Of a stretch of DNA of 64,000 nucleotides, positions 35,398 to 48,800 are shown piece after piece. The position numbers and the translations under genes were made by a program. The notes beneath the pieces were generated by a model, which was not told the origin of the DNA, did no database searches, and saw only the letters and a list, made by a program, of their open reading frames with translations. Source of the DNA: Paramacrobiotus metropolitanus. Lineage: Eukaryota > Tardigrada > Eutardigrada > Parachela > Macrobiotidae. The stretch covers positions 2,108,001-2,172,000 of the forward strand of contig NW_026570225.1 of assembly GCF_019649055.1 (NCBI RefSeq). Direction: 5' to 3'. How positions within the stretch are numbered: position 1 is the first letter of the stretch; every line of letters starts with the position of its first letter.

Positions 35398-38300
35398 CTC
35401 CGCCGTTTCCTTTACCCAACATCTCCTCCTACACCGTTCGACGTAGATTTTTCGACAATAGCTTAAAAAACGTCTAAATTCCCGTAGGGTGGCAAGACGG
35501 TTTTCGTTTATCGTTATTTTCACTTCCAAATTTACGAAACTTTTTCGGAACGAATTTTGCTTATTGGCAGAATCAGAAAGTACTTACTAACGTCGAATAG
35601 GCGGAATCAGTTACTATATCAACTATGGCAACACCTACAGTACGGAATCCAACACGGAAAGCTGGAAAGCGCTGTTAAAGTAATAACGATGGGCGGAAAC
35701 AACAAACACATTGCGAATCCGACATGTTTAGATTATACGAGTATCTTTGCATTTGCCAATTCGCATCAAACAGCATTTACGAAAACGCAACATTAAACGG
35801 TTGTTTTTATGAAAACAATCTAAGAAAATTCAAAAATACAAAAAAAATTCTTCCGGAAACTTCGCCCAGAAACCTTTAATAGTTTAAATTATAGCTACCG
35901 ATGATAAAAAAAAGACAAATTTACAAAAATGCAACACGAAAGGATTTGTTTTATAAGAACGATTACAGACAATTCGAAAATACACAAAATGTCCTTACGG
36001 AAGTTTCGCCCAAAAACGTTTAGTAGTTTAAATTGTAGCTTTCGATGACAAAAACTTTTATGAATAAGAAAGCAATTCCTGTTTCTTAATCATTTTTGAG
36101 AACACTACGTCTGCTAGACAATCTGGCATACGGATATTTCGGCAGAATAATTGGTATCCCAACTAATGCGGCACTAGAAACATGAAGTCTTCGGCAAAAC
36201 TTTAGGCCATGCCGAATTGTTCGTTTGCCGAAATAGGAGTACGGCAACAATTTTTAAAAGGGTCACGTCTACAATTGTTAGTATACTTACTTTACTACTT
36301 TACACTAAAACTTTAGAAAGCCGTAAAAAAAATTATACAGCATTCTTCTCTGGCATCTACAGTTAGCTAAACAAAACAAACGGAAAATATGATAACGGCA
36401 ATACGGAAACAACAAAATTACTGCAAAAGACTGATAAATACCAGCGTTGGGTCTGTTAAAAAACTTTGATTAGCTGAGCTACTTACCGGTCAACCCTTTG
36501 AATATACGGTGCAAGTTCGTGAAAAACGCTGCGGCATCGTTTATCAGAATATGTTTCCAGGCGGAGATTTCTGCATTCTAATATCGATATAAATATTTTT
36601 CGAAACAATTTTATTGAAAAATACCTTAATTAAAGACATCATCTTCGAAGCAGAAATGAATTTTGAGTTTTATTTGCAAAAAACGAACACAAACAGAAAT
36701 AAATAAATGAAAGCAAGTAATAATAATTATTCAGCAATAATAATAATAACAACAAGATTTAAATAAACTAAATTTCATAAGTTTAGGCAATATAAATATT
36801 TCAGTTATGGTATTTATATTGCAGGAAAAAATTGTTTTGTGGCCAACACGCGGTAGCGTTACGCCAACGCCGAAACTAAGAAAATATGTTTCGAACTTTC
36901 GTTTTGTTTTCGTTTTGTTTTTAGGAACCTGCTAACGTTTTACAAATGTTATTTTTTTAAAACACACGGTAGGAACTAGGAAGGAAACAAGTGTTCGCGA
37001 AACTGTGACAGTACTTTTTCTATGCTGTCTATGTCCGCGGATATACTGTGGTTGTTGTTAATCTTACATTTTAATGATCGTGAAAATAAGACAAAGCCAA
37101 ACAAAAAAATGTTCTAGCCAAACTAAGTAGCGGCTATCATTCAAAAAAATATAATTAGGACGGTTGCGGTATACATGGTTAATTTGGCATGGGTGTTTTG
37201 AACATTGAGTTTATGTTTTTAAATATTTAAGATATTTCTTTGATAGATGAATTTTACTTTCTGTATTTTGACAGTTTTACAAATTATTTAATTTTATGTT
37301 TTCTACAGTTTCTACAAGTTCTACATTTTGCAAGCCGAGGCCGGAGGCCGAGGATTGCCTTGTATATACAAAGCTAACTGAGCCGTTTCTTCGGCCAACA
37401 TCTCCTCCTACACCTTTCGCCATTAATTTTTACACGATAGCTAAAAAAATCTCTAAATTCATGTATTTTGCGGCAACGACTTTCGTTTTTCGACTTTTTC
37501 CTCCTGCGATTTGCGAAACGCGTTCGAAACGAATTTCGCTGATTGGCTTATCTTTAGAAAGCAAAAGAGGATGGGTGGAAAAGCGGAAATTTCGAACGAA
37601 AACCGCTGACCAACGACATGCCTTACAACATTATTAACACAGGCCAGATTTGCAAAATATCGTTGAAATAGAAATGCGGAAACGCGTAACTTGAAATATT
37701 GTATTAGTGCTAAACTATGCTATTAAGTATACAGTACTGGTGACAGTACTGCACACTTTATAAGCCTTTGCATCTGTAATGTGGCTGCATGTTATCGCAT
37801 GTTGACACGTAGTTTTGCATTAAGTAACATAAGAATGTAACATAAGAAATTACTGTACATACACTTACTGAACTTAAATAGCCAAATGGTTTGTAAAATG
37901 TTTATGCGAAACTAAAAAGAAATTCTCTTGCGGACACTGCAGCATTTACTCGTTTTTGAGGCGGGACTTTCGGCATTCTGTCGTTTATAATAAGAAATAA
38001 AGTCAATTCGAAAGTTTATTACGTTTTGCCGTTTTTTGGCCAACATTTCCTGCTACACAATTTCTTCCTACAACCAATCGAAGCTGATTTTCGTACAGTA
38101 ACTTAAAAAACGCCTAAAATCGTTTAGTTTGGTTGAAAAGCTTTCAGTTTTCGATATTTTCATTTTCTAATTTTTTACGAAACGCGTCCAAAATAAATTT
38201 CACCGATTGGCTTAACAATCGGTGAAAATGTTAAGCCGTAACTTCTAACTGAGCCGTTTTTTTGTACAACTTCTGCTCCTACACCGTTCGACACTGATTT

Positions 38301-38880
38301 TTACACGATAGCTCAAAAAATCCCTAAACGCATGTAGTTTGCGTCAACGACTTTCGTTGTTCAATCTTTTCATCCTCCGATTTACGAAACGGCTTCAAAA
38401 CAAATTTTGCTGATCGGTCGATCATTACACTGACACACACATACGTACTCGGTTTGTCCACTCGGTTGTTTCATTTTACGGGAATGCAAATTTTGAATGC
38501 AGCAGATAAAAATAATTATTATTTTGAAACAGTTACTCTTACACCGTTCGATACTTATTTTTACACAATAGCTCGAAAAGCGCCTAAAAGCATGTAGCTT
38601 GCGTCAACGACTTTTGCTTTTTTTTATCTTTTCGTCCTCCGATTGACAAAACGCGTTCGAAACGAATTTCGCTGATTGGCTTATCGTTAGAATACACAGC
38701 TAACTTCGTCGTTTTTCCTCATTTCTCTCCTATCCCTTCGGCGCTGATTTTCCTAGCTTAAGAAAAGCTTAAATCGTGTTATTTGTCTTTACGACTTTGG
38801 TTTTTCTATCTTCTCGTCATTTGAATTACAAAGCATGACCAAAACGAATTTCGCTGATTAGCTTAACATATGGTAACTAA
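35398..38880. repeat. About 180-bp repeat, at least six copies
   Basis: Copies start at about 35398, 37376, 38025, 38255, 38535 and 38705. The common order is GCCGTTT, CTCCTACACCGTTCGA, GATTTTTACACGATAGCT, AAAAACGCCTAAA, CAACGACTTTCGTTTTTC, TTTACGAAACGCGTTCGAAA and CGAATTTCGCTGATTGGCTT. The later four are nearly contiguous. The 113-codon frame at 37296-37637 is one copy read through. Confidence 0.75.
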
Positions 38881-39114
38881 TAGCTGATTGGCGTAAATTT
38901 ATAATTTTTCGATCGAAACTGCTAACTCGTAGCATATTATTATGTGAGCGGCATGTTCTTTAATTGGCGGAAAGAAGGAAAGGATAACTGTACTTTAACG
39001 GGAAAGGTACATACAAAGACTAACACAAGCACGTATTATAAAAAGAAGGGAATACGATGAGAATAATAAACGTCCCTGTAATGTGCAAATTCCTATAATT
39101 TCCTATGGTATTGT

Positions 39115-39780
39115 TGCCGGTGAGACAGGGGGGAAGGGATTTTTGCCGGTCAGAGAGAAGTACAGGGATTTTCGCCAGCCAGAAAGAAGGACGGAGATTT
39201 TCGCCGGCCAGATAGAAGTACAGGAATTTTCGCCGGTCACATAGAAGTACTGGGATTTTCGCCGGTCAGATCGAAGTACAGGAATTTACGCCGGTCAGAT
39301 AGAAATTCAGAGATTTTCGCCGGTCAGATAGAAGCACAGAGATTTTCGCCGGTTAGATATAAGTACTGGGATTTTCGCCGGTCAGATAGAAGGACAGGGA
39401 TTTTCGCAGGTCAGATAAAAATGCAGGAGTTTCGCCGGTCAGATAAAAGTAGAGGGATTTTCACCGGTTAGAACAGAGGGGTAGGGATTTACACCGGTCA
39501 GATAGAAGTACAGGGATTTTCGCCGGTCAGATAGAAGTACTGAGATTTTCGCCGGTCAGATAGAAGTACAGGGATTTTCACCGGTTAGAACAGAGGGGTA
39601 GGGATTTTCGCCGGTCAGATAGAAGTACAGGGATTTTCGCCGGTCAAATAGAAGTACAGGGATTTTCCCCGGTCAGATAGAAGCACAGGGATTTTCGCCG
39701 GTCAAATAGAAGTACAGGGATTTTCACCGGAAAGAACAGAGGTGTAGTGTGGTCAGGGAGAAGAGGAGGGATTTGGCCGA
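39115..39780. repeat. 29-bp minisatellite, about 23 units
   Basis: The consensus is GGGATTTTCGCCGGTCAGAT plus AGAAGTACA. A variant unit (CACCGGTTAGAACAGAGGGG) recurs at about units 13, 17 and 22, a sign of block duplication. There are no unique spacers, so this is not a CRISPR array. Confidence 0.9.
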
Positions 39781-41190
39781 TATGTTATTAATAATTTTTT
39801 TGGCTGATATGTTATTTGGCTCAACCTTTGCAAACGACGATTTACACGAAACAAAATTTACACATTCAACCGTCTACCTAAATAACTAACTGACTTAGCT
39901 GAATTCTATCGCATTGAGTACTTAAATGAGTGCGTTAATGATTGCAGTGAGTACTTAATGACGACAGTGACAAATTCAAAACAAACCGCATTTCCGATCC
40001 AGATAAATTCCGTTTCTTAATTCTTTACAAAACTGCCACATTACTTTCTTAAATTCTAGAAATTCTCAACCGAGGCCGGAGGCCGAGGTTGAGCTTGTAT
40101 GAATAATAACTACGTAACAAGGGTCCTCGACACTTTGCCGTTGTACCCAATTTTCTCCCGTTCCACACATCCCATCTGCACGCTCTAAAGTGCTACAGAA
40201 TCCTCTCAGTGTCGAGAGTGTTCCTGCATCATAAGTTTTTTGTAAAGCCCAATCCCCACAGTCCAGTGGGCACTCAAAACCTTGTTACCATGGTGGCCAT
40301 TAGCTTAACATGGGCTGTTTGTAAATCCCAAGATTATATTAAGTATTACAATTAAAGTACTTCGCGTACATTAATACGAGTACTTTAGAATGACACAGTG
40401 ACGGAATATAGCAGTACAGTACGTAAAGTTACGGTTTTACTCGTACTTTCCATTATTCGCTGTACTTTCTCGACGTTTCTCTTTTGTGTTCGGATTTACT
40501 ATTGGTTGTTTCTACACGGTTGCGCCGTGTCTATATAACTAATACTCTGTCGTTGAGTTAGGTCGGTAGGATAGATTATTACGGTAATTATTCCTATCGT
40601 ACTGATCTCTCCGTCAACAGGGCATAAATTTCGCCGCGGTTTGTTCGATGGAAAAATCAAGAAGCCACCTGGCTACATAAAATCAAACACCGGAGATCTG
40701 TAGCGTGCCGCCATACATCTAGAACAATTTCGTCTTCGACAGACAGGAATAGCCGCTGATCATCTGCAGGCACACCGCAGTCGCACACGCATAGGAACTG
40801 AGAGGGGCTGGGATAATCCTATCGGAATTACCTTTGCTCCGGACTCGTGTATTATTAGTATATTAAAGCAAGGAGTAAGATCAGCATTTAAAATTTAAGC
40901 AGTCATCAGGACGTTGTACTTGAGCACTCACTGTTACGACAGTTTTCGCACTTTCACAGATCACTCAAATGACTCATCAGGAAACACATTTTGCATCTAA
41001 ACGACCATCCGGCAGTGTCCATCAGCCGGTTCGTAGCTGGCTCCAACATGTGCAATGCGAAATCTTTTGAACCGTAGCTATATGAACATTGAAGACACAG
41101 TGCGGTTGTACGGTGTCAGGTTCCAAGAAAAATCAAGTCCAAGATCAATTTCGTCGCTCCAGGAATCCATTGGGCAAAGTCAAAGATGCG
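39781..41190. other. Repeat remnants; candidate Helitron-like 3' end at 40542
   Basis: A hairpin at 40068-40096 (CTCAACC...GGTTGAG) resembles one at 37330-37356. ACACGG-TTGCG-CCGTGT (40514-40530) is followed by eight bases and CTAA|T, which fits a Helitron terminus. No gene was found. Confidence 0.4.
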
Positions 41191-41199
41191 CCATTGTTT

Positions 41200-41470
41200 G
41201 AACGATGGAAATACCAGGAAACAATCATGGCTTTACAAAATTCGGCACCCGGAGAAGTTGCAAGTGCCCGGTTACCTCAGCGAAATGATCGTCGTAAAGC
41301 CGCATGCCAAACCGTACAACCTTCGAAGCGGAAACCGGACCTTCATCGAAGCGTAAAAGGCCACAAGGACGGGGAAGTCCACGTTGGCCTGGAGGCTGAA
41401 CAAAATCATGTGCCACCCGAACCGAGCCGGAAATCATATCCTAAGCAGCTGATCTGTCGGTTTTTCGCAA
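41200..41470 (+). pseudogene. LINE 3' coding remnant (weak)
   Basis: One plus frame reads YKIRHPEKLQVPGYLSEMIV, then KPYNLRSGNRTFIEA, a stop, and TRTGKSTLAWRLNKIM. YNLRS followed by RT-GK-S--WR is the pattern at the end of many CR1/L2-type reverse transcriptase proteins. Too short and broken to assign further. Confidence 0.4.
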
Positions 41471-44400
41471 TGCGTTGAAATAATTATGTTAAAACTGCTG
41501 GTTAGCTTTCACTTATTTTCACTTGCCAATGATGTAGAGCTACTGCTACTAGGCAATAAACCCATATTTCAAGATTGATGTGCGTATTCTGCCAATCACT
41601 GCCGACATCGGTGGTTTGCACCGAAGGAAACGAAATCTGGTGCGATCGGAATCTGCCAATGCTCTATACAGCTTTGCTGAGTTTGTTTACAAGATTGTTT
41701 ACAAAATCTGCTACGTATCTGATTGCAGCCTTTCACTTTAGCGCCTATGACTGCATGGTGGCCGTGATTATTGTATACAATCAATGGAAAACTGCCCGTA
41801 CAATAAGTTTACCTTACAATAAGGTTATAGCTGTTCAGATTATTTTTATTCGAATATGTGCTCTGTCCAAATCGACATAAAAATTTCGAAATGGCTCCGC
41901 ACTCCGAAGCGCAAACATATCGAAATTTTTGTATTTTTCCGGTAAAATTTTGCGAAGATAAAAATGCACAGGTGTTCTGCTCTCGTGCGCGTTACCGCTT
42001 TTATGAGAGGTTGAAATTGAACTGCGACTGACCTGGTGAGGACTGGTGCAATAAAGTTTGCACTTTCCCACTTATTGTTCAAATTTTCGGTTTTTGGTAG
42101 CGTGTATCAACGTTTAGATGTATTCCTATATTTTTACCGCTCTTACGTTCTGTAACAGCTGTAACGTATTTGACAATTTGCCACAGGAAGCAGATCGAGC
42201 AAGTGGTTGCTAATGTAAGATTAGTGTAAAACTGGAGGAAAACGCTACTTGGCTGCCGCTTGTTCAGATCAACTGACCACTGTCTTTTATTCTGGAACTT
42301 GATGCTCGTATTGATTTCGTAATTTTCTACAGATTAAGTGGGTTAAATAAGTTAAAAAAGCTGCCAAATGAAAGGTAAATAGTTGTCCGAAAAATAGAAA
42401 ATTGCATAATTCTGCGCCCGGAAATTCGGGGCGCAAAGCCAAGTTCTATGCGCGCTAACATCCGGGCTGTACTCTAGCTAAATTCTAAGCGCCCCGTATG
42501 TCGGGGCGCACAGCAGTTTACTAAAATTTTAAACATTATAGCTCATATTTCTGCAACGAATGCGTTATTTATGCTACAAAGTAGTCCAAAAGACTACCGC
42601 ATCAGCAGTGTGCCCGTTCCCGCAAAGGGACCGAGTTGCTAGCCACCTTGCCTTAATACCATCAAGTTACGCAACGCATGAAGAGCTTTAAAACAGATTA
42701 ACATCAGTTTTCGCATGATCTGGGGGGAATCATGTAGGGATTGTGATTTGTGAATTGTGACTGCTCAATGCCCACTGGTGACGGGTAAGAGTGTAAGACT
42801 ATTAAAAAAAAATAAAATTAGAATCAGGATGTTACGTACGTCGGTACGAATACAATAAGTAGTCATATTCCAGATTTCGCCATATTAATATCGCCTTGTG
42901 TAAGACTGTAACTGTTTGCGGCCGAGGTATTGTAGAACTCAACATTCCAGCTGTTGCTATATTGTACATTCCAGTTGGTATTTAATGTCTGTGCGTACGC
43001 AAAAATTTTTTAAGACAATAAACAATGTCCCGCTCTCGGTAAAAATAATTTTTTGTCCATCGATGCACTGGGAATGGCAACCCAGTTAGACTGCCCCGTG
43101 TTGGCCGTAGTGGCTCAAGTACTTTCTTAAAATATTTAGTACAAATGCGCGAATTGAAAGTATTTACTAATTACGACTTACGAGTACTATGTCGCGCGAA
43201 ATGAAAGTATTGATTTTGCTAGTTACTACGACGAGCCACGTCACAAGCTAGGTGGTCAATACCTATTCCTACACAATCCCGGGCTGAAGACTTCAGATTC
43301 ATCAGATGATCAGACACACTTCCTGTTCCTCATCTCAGGACACAAGGTTACTGCTGGCCTTAAATGAATCGCCATAACGGTCACATGCCTGTGATGTTTA
43401 TTTACCATGGTTAAACACTTAAACCATGATTACTCCCGTTGTATAATTACGTACAGTACCTGTTTCTGTGCGTACGTGGCTTGGGCAGCAACGTGATAAT
43501 GGCGTCGTATCTCAGTGTAATTGATTACCCTTTGTCATAAAGAAATTAGCGTTCCTTGTTGCTGTCGCTCGGATTACATATGATAGATGCGGCGTTGTTA
43601 CCGATAAGAGAACAATCAATGCAGTATGATCTTTGACCAATGCCCAATAGCGACGATTTGCATGCTTGTAAAATTTGAGCGACAATGCAAAATGCATAAA
43701 GGTAGTCAGTCTGGTGATTAGTGATTACCTCTAACTTGTTTGTCCTTGCCAACAACGGCAATCGTTGTTTAATCATTTGCATGTAACATAACTATTTGCA
43801 ATAAGGTATAATTCCGAAAAATGCCGAAGGTATTTATTGAACATCGCTGCCGTTTCTTAAAATTAGTCCTTTAAAATATTGAAGTTGCCGTTTCATACAA
43901 TGAAGCAGTGAAACTTCAACGGTACACAACCAAAAAAGGTTTATGTTAGTACGGTGGCAATTTGTCCTAATGTGGGCACTAGCAAAAGCGGAAGCAACAT
44001 CCTTGTTTATAATCTGGTTTGAGAGAAAACTTCAGATTATATATGCGCTATAGTAGGCCAACGGTGTAAAAGCGAAAATAGGAGAGCTCATAAGCTGACA
44101 TAACAATATATGTTCAGATTATCTTAGTTTATAGTAAAGAGTTCTGTCAGCTTTGTGGAAAGTCGAGAGAGGTTTATATCAAGAAGGGAGAAGATGACTC
44201 GTTTCAAGGAATCTGCAGCTTGCCGTTGCAAGAGCCGGAAATAGAAATAGCAGCTGCGCCGTACGCTGACGTCGCACCCTTCGCACTACTTTTACGCAGT
44301 CAAAAACACACTGAATAGTTGTTTTGTCGGCAATAAACAATTAGACATCCAGGTACCATTTTGACTACACTCGCTTCCAAGATTTGGTTAAAGGATAATA

Positions 44401-45049
44401 AATACAATGGACTGTAAATTTGAGTAAACGCCAGACTGGACCAGTTGCACAATCGGCTATAACGGCCAGCGTCTGCTCCCTTCTCGTGTGACAGTTGGGA
44501 TTACCGACTGATCTGGGTTGCCGATTCAAAAATCGGCAATCCAGTGCCTTAGGTCAAAAACCTACTGTACTGTATGTATAGAACCCCATGGGGACATGGC
44601 CCTTGCAGCACTGTGCAGAAGACTGTGTCCCCGCCGATGACGCTTCAGTGCCGAAATGGGATCTTCTGCTCTCCGAACGACGTTCATTCACCGTTGTACA
44701 ATGCAAAAGTTTGCAATGCATGCATCAGCCGAGCTCATAGATCGCCTGCTAAAATAAATTGTAATATTTGTTTTAAAATTTTTGAAATTAACTAACCAAA
44801 CTGTCTCAAACGGTGCTTCCAAGCAGAAAGTTTTGATCTGCCTTGCCACTTCAACCCTTTATACATAGTTTATATTCACAGGTGCAATACGACAACGTCG
44901 CAGTTTAGTACCGATGAATTAAAAATACTTACACTTACAGACAATATCCGTAGGTAATTATAGAATGAAAAGCACAAAACCGTTATCGAACCTGTACATT
45001 GTACATCGATATAATAATAAAATTAAAGGCTTTAATATGTGACTTAAAA
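41471..45049. other. Block A spacer, no gene recognised
   Basis: Frames of up to 101 codons (for example 41575-41880) lack domain similarity and are not found in block B. CGCCCCGTATGTCGGGGCGC near 42490 is a small palindrome; GGAAATTCGGGGCGCA precedes it. Confidence 0.4.
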
Positions 45050-45679
45050 TAAATACTGGCCACTTGTAACACGAACGTTCTTCGGAGCGAAAGGGGACGC
45101 TTTCGTCTGACTGTGTTTGTCTGCGAAACATGCTTCCGTGTTTTCATTTAGTGCGTGTACAATCCAAAAGCTTCCCGGTAAGGCTTGGGCCAGAAGAAAA
45201 ACCAACACAAAACGGCCGCTCAAACGAGCACAGCAAATTGCCAAAATAATACACTTGGCAGCTGTAACTACCACAGTTTTAACAGCACGAGTATGCAGTT
45301 GAAGCTGACGACTCACGTTTTTCGGCGAGCCTTAAGCGGCTACGCTGTACAACCAGGCCATTTACTTTCCGGTAAGGCCATCACCTGAAGTGGGCAACGC
45401 TTCACTTGGCCAGCTCTTAACTGAAGTCTACGTGTACGGGGTATATGGTACGTACAGCGCAACATTTCGTGTTCGACGAATGATAGGCCGATAGCTGAAA
45501 TAAAATACCGGCAGTTTGGAGAAAATGTTTGCGTACGAAGTAAGTACTATAAGTCTAGTAAGTACAATACTTGCTTGCATATTTCTGAAATGGTGTAATC
45601 GGCTGATATTGCCATAAGCTGTTCGACAGCAGACATCTGAATATCCAGGCATTATGATTAACTTTCCATTTGGAGCTTT
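45050..45679 (+). promoter_or_regulatory. ZNF-1 upstream block conserved in ZNF-2
   Basis: This aligns with 62400-63019. Shared words include AACCAACACAAAACG, AACCAGGCCATTTACTTTCC, GGCCAGCT and ATTGCCATA. Frames on either strand are interrupted differently in the two copies, so I read it as promoter-proximal regulatory DNA or an upstream 5' UTR exon rather than coding sequence. Confidence 0.5.
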
Positions 45680-45720
45680 TTTAGCATATATATTTGTGCA
45701 TTGTGCACCAGACAGAAAAA
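45680..45720 (+). promoter_or_regulatory. ZNF-1 putative core promoter (TATA)
   Basis: GCATATATATTTG at about 45684 is followed some 25 bases on by CACCAGACAG. The aligned place in ZNF-2 has ACATATATATATTT and GCCAGACCTT at the same spacing. A start site near CCAGAC would give a 5' UTR of about 180-200 bases in both genes. Confidence 0.5.
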
Positions 45721-45895
45721 TTATTACTCCGGTTGGTAGTTAGTACGAAGTTAAGAAAGCCATGCAATATGCATTACAAGCAACGCAACCCTGGTGTCTG
45801 TGATTGCGCGCTAACAGATTGATGGGGCCTTCTCTAAACGTTATCTTGAACTTCTTTCATGCGGCAGTGCAAGTGACACAGTTACGATTTTCGCC

Positions 45896-48800
45896 ATGTT
45901 TTCTTTTCAACATAATATTCCATTGTGGATTGCCGACGGTAGTGGTGTTGCTTCAAAATGGGCACAGGGCTTTGCTGCGCGGAATGCGATGGACGTCAAG
46001 CAGGTAGGCATCCCGCAGAAGCGGTATCCATCTTTACAACTGCGTAAGTACAAACACACTGATTCGCAAATGGTATCACGCTGAAAGAATAATAGATATG
46101 ATATAAAGTAGCCAAATACGTACAACTGATCTGCGATACTGCCATATTAAACGTATGGTTCTGTGAACCAGTGCAACCACACAATTGAAGTAAACACAAG
46201 TATAACGGAACATTTAAAAGTTTCCTAATTTTGAGAGAAAAACTTGTATGTGCTTTCCTTTCTTCGATGTCTGCGGTGCACTATCTCAAAGCATGTTATA
46301 TCTATATTCTCTGGAAACTGTTGATCTGTTTTAATAATAATCTCCTCGATAATATTTAGCTGTTTTTGTTACCGACCAGACATAGAAGTCCCGTTTGCCG
46401 GGTTGTCTGCTTCTGATACGTGAATGAATGAATGAATGAATGAACTAGCTGTACGCGGACGTTTTGCTCGACAGAGCTTCTGTTCCTTATTAATTTCTGC
46501 AATTTACTTGATTATCATATAGCTATATCAACCATAATCTAACTGCACTGGCCGCTGTAGACAGTGCAGTTAGTTTAAGTTTATAAATGCAACAGTAAAA
46601 TATTTACTCTAACGAAGGATGCTTTACCTACACCGGTACTTACACGAATAGCATCTCCAAACTTCATGCACGGCGCAACCACTGGCATTTGCTAAAAACT
46701 ATGGGACTTGTAGGTTTCTGCATTACAACTGCAGCATAAAAGTTTTGCATTGCAGATAATTAGATTAACAGTGGCCAGTTGGTTTAGTCTGACCCCGGTA
46801 GCTTTGCCCAGTACAACATAAAAATGGTTTTTTATTAATCGCGCTGCAGAAATTTCGCAAAGGCCTATTCATTAAAATGTGAACAACCGTGACCTGCACT
46901 GAACTGCGCACTTGTTTACATTGCGATCAGGCTTGGTCTCGAAGTGAGACCATTATGTAACGCTACTGCGCGTTACTGCCTATCGAAACATAACACTTAC
47001 TGGTTCTAGGACGCGCTCAAATGCCTTATTGAAATCGTACAGACAGACATTTGCTGACGAGACGCTTTTGAGTTGCTTGCCCAGACGAAAGGTTGCAAAA
47101 GTCGTCTACCGCGCTAATCACGAGCGAGTCCATCGAAAACACTAGCAGCAATCGATATACGAGTACCTATGTCCCTGATTAGGCAGCTTCAGATTGTGAA
47201 ATACTGATCTTTGCATCGGCAAGGTTATCGCAGCAGATAACAATACCGCATCCGGCTCTGCATTGCAGTTAAATTGCTACTTCGAAATCTTTCACAAACC
47301 ACTGGGAAGATTCATCATAACAATGCAACAGAATATCGTACAATAAATTCTGATCGCGGAGTGAACTGAGTTTAATTGCACACGAAAATCCGTACTTTTT
47401 TTGTGTTTCAGGAACCTGAAGCGTGCAACTGGTACTACCGGCAGGACGCAGACAAGGTTCAATGTGGCACATGCTCCAAATTGTATGCCAGTAAGAAAAG
47501 CCTAAAGATACACAATCGCATCCACACTGGCTATAAACCATATGCGTAAGACAATAATAATACAAGTGTGCTTTCAGTCTATGTAATTGAAATATTAACA
47601 TATGCGAAATATAGAATAAAAATCGCGTCATTTCCGCACTATTTATCACAGTTGCCCAATATGTCCGAAACGTTTCACGCAAACGAACGTCCTGAAAGCA
47701 CACATCAATTACCACACCGGACGTCGCGACTGGTTATGCAAAATCTGTGGCAAGGCCTTCACTCAGTCGGCACATTTGCGAACTCACGAAAAGACCCATT
47801 CGAATCGCAAGGATTACCAATGCCCGTATTGCCAACAGAATTTTAGCTGCAAAGGTCAGTTCTCGTTTTACTGAGTAGAAGTTTTGTTGTGACTTTATTA
47901 CTGCCGATTGATTACTTTGACATATTACAAAAATTCTCCGTTTGCATATCAAATACTTCGGTACCATTTTTTATTGATGGCCTTATAGCCACAAATCCTA
48001 CAACAAGTCTACAGATTTCTATCATTTATTTGCATAGCCAGGGCACTTCGCTACAATTTATCGCTGTTATTTGTCACAACGCGTATGCTAGCACTGATAA
48101 CTGTGCTTAATACGTGCTCGCACACTACTCTAGATCTAGAGGTTACGCAATTCAAACTTGGTTGCATTAATTTTAGCGTTATATTAGACAATTTGGGAAA
48201 ATTCCGACTGTTACAGCAGTACCATTGACCAGCGTGCATGTGGCAAGGGCCGTGCTATAGTGAACGAATACTGAAATTCAAATTTTAGATAACTTTTTTA
48301 TATCGTTTGCAACTGCTTTTCGTCGCGCTTCCGTAGTAAATCGTAAATCACATAACGCGCATTTACGGTCGTTCATTTTATATTCAGCCGGTAGTAACCG
48401 TCGAAAAGGGCACTGAGGCTGAGAGACAGGATGTGAACGGATTCGAACTATTAGTTTATAGTTTCAAGTCGGCTAATCTGACACCTACTATAAATATTAA
48501 CCCGGAAGCAACGGGCCTGGCGCATTATTTTCCCAGCTACCGATGTTTCTGCTCGTTTACTTCCTGGCACTTGCATTACCTTTCGACTTTCGAGCCATTA
48601 CGACAGTAATCTTTAGCGGTTTACAATTCCTTAAAACCATTATGTTCTTGTGGGGGGCGGTTGCGACTACTTATTTCGGCGTAGGACGCAAACCCCATAT
48701 GACGTCAGCGGTCAGGCGAGTTATCATTCATCCGTCTAGCCTAATCTGCGGAATCCAACCAGTTTCACACATGCATTGTTTTGCAGGTGTACGCGACCGG

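Noticed and set aside
39115-39780. CRISPR-like array of 29-bp repeats
   Set aside because: The units are contiguous, with no unique spacers, in a eukaryotic context; it is a minisatellite.
48543-48786. N-terminal part of the ZNF-1 exon 4 frame
   Set aside because: It precedes a TTTTGCAG acceptor that joins exon 3 in phase to complete finger 4, so it is intron.
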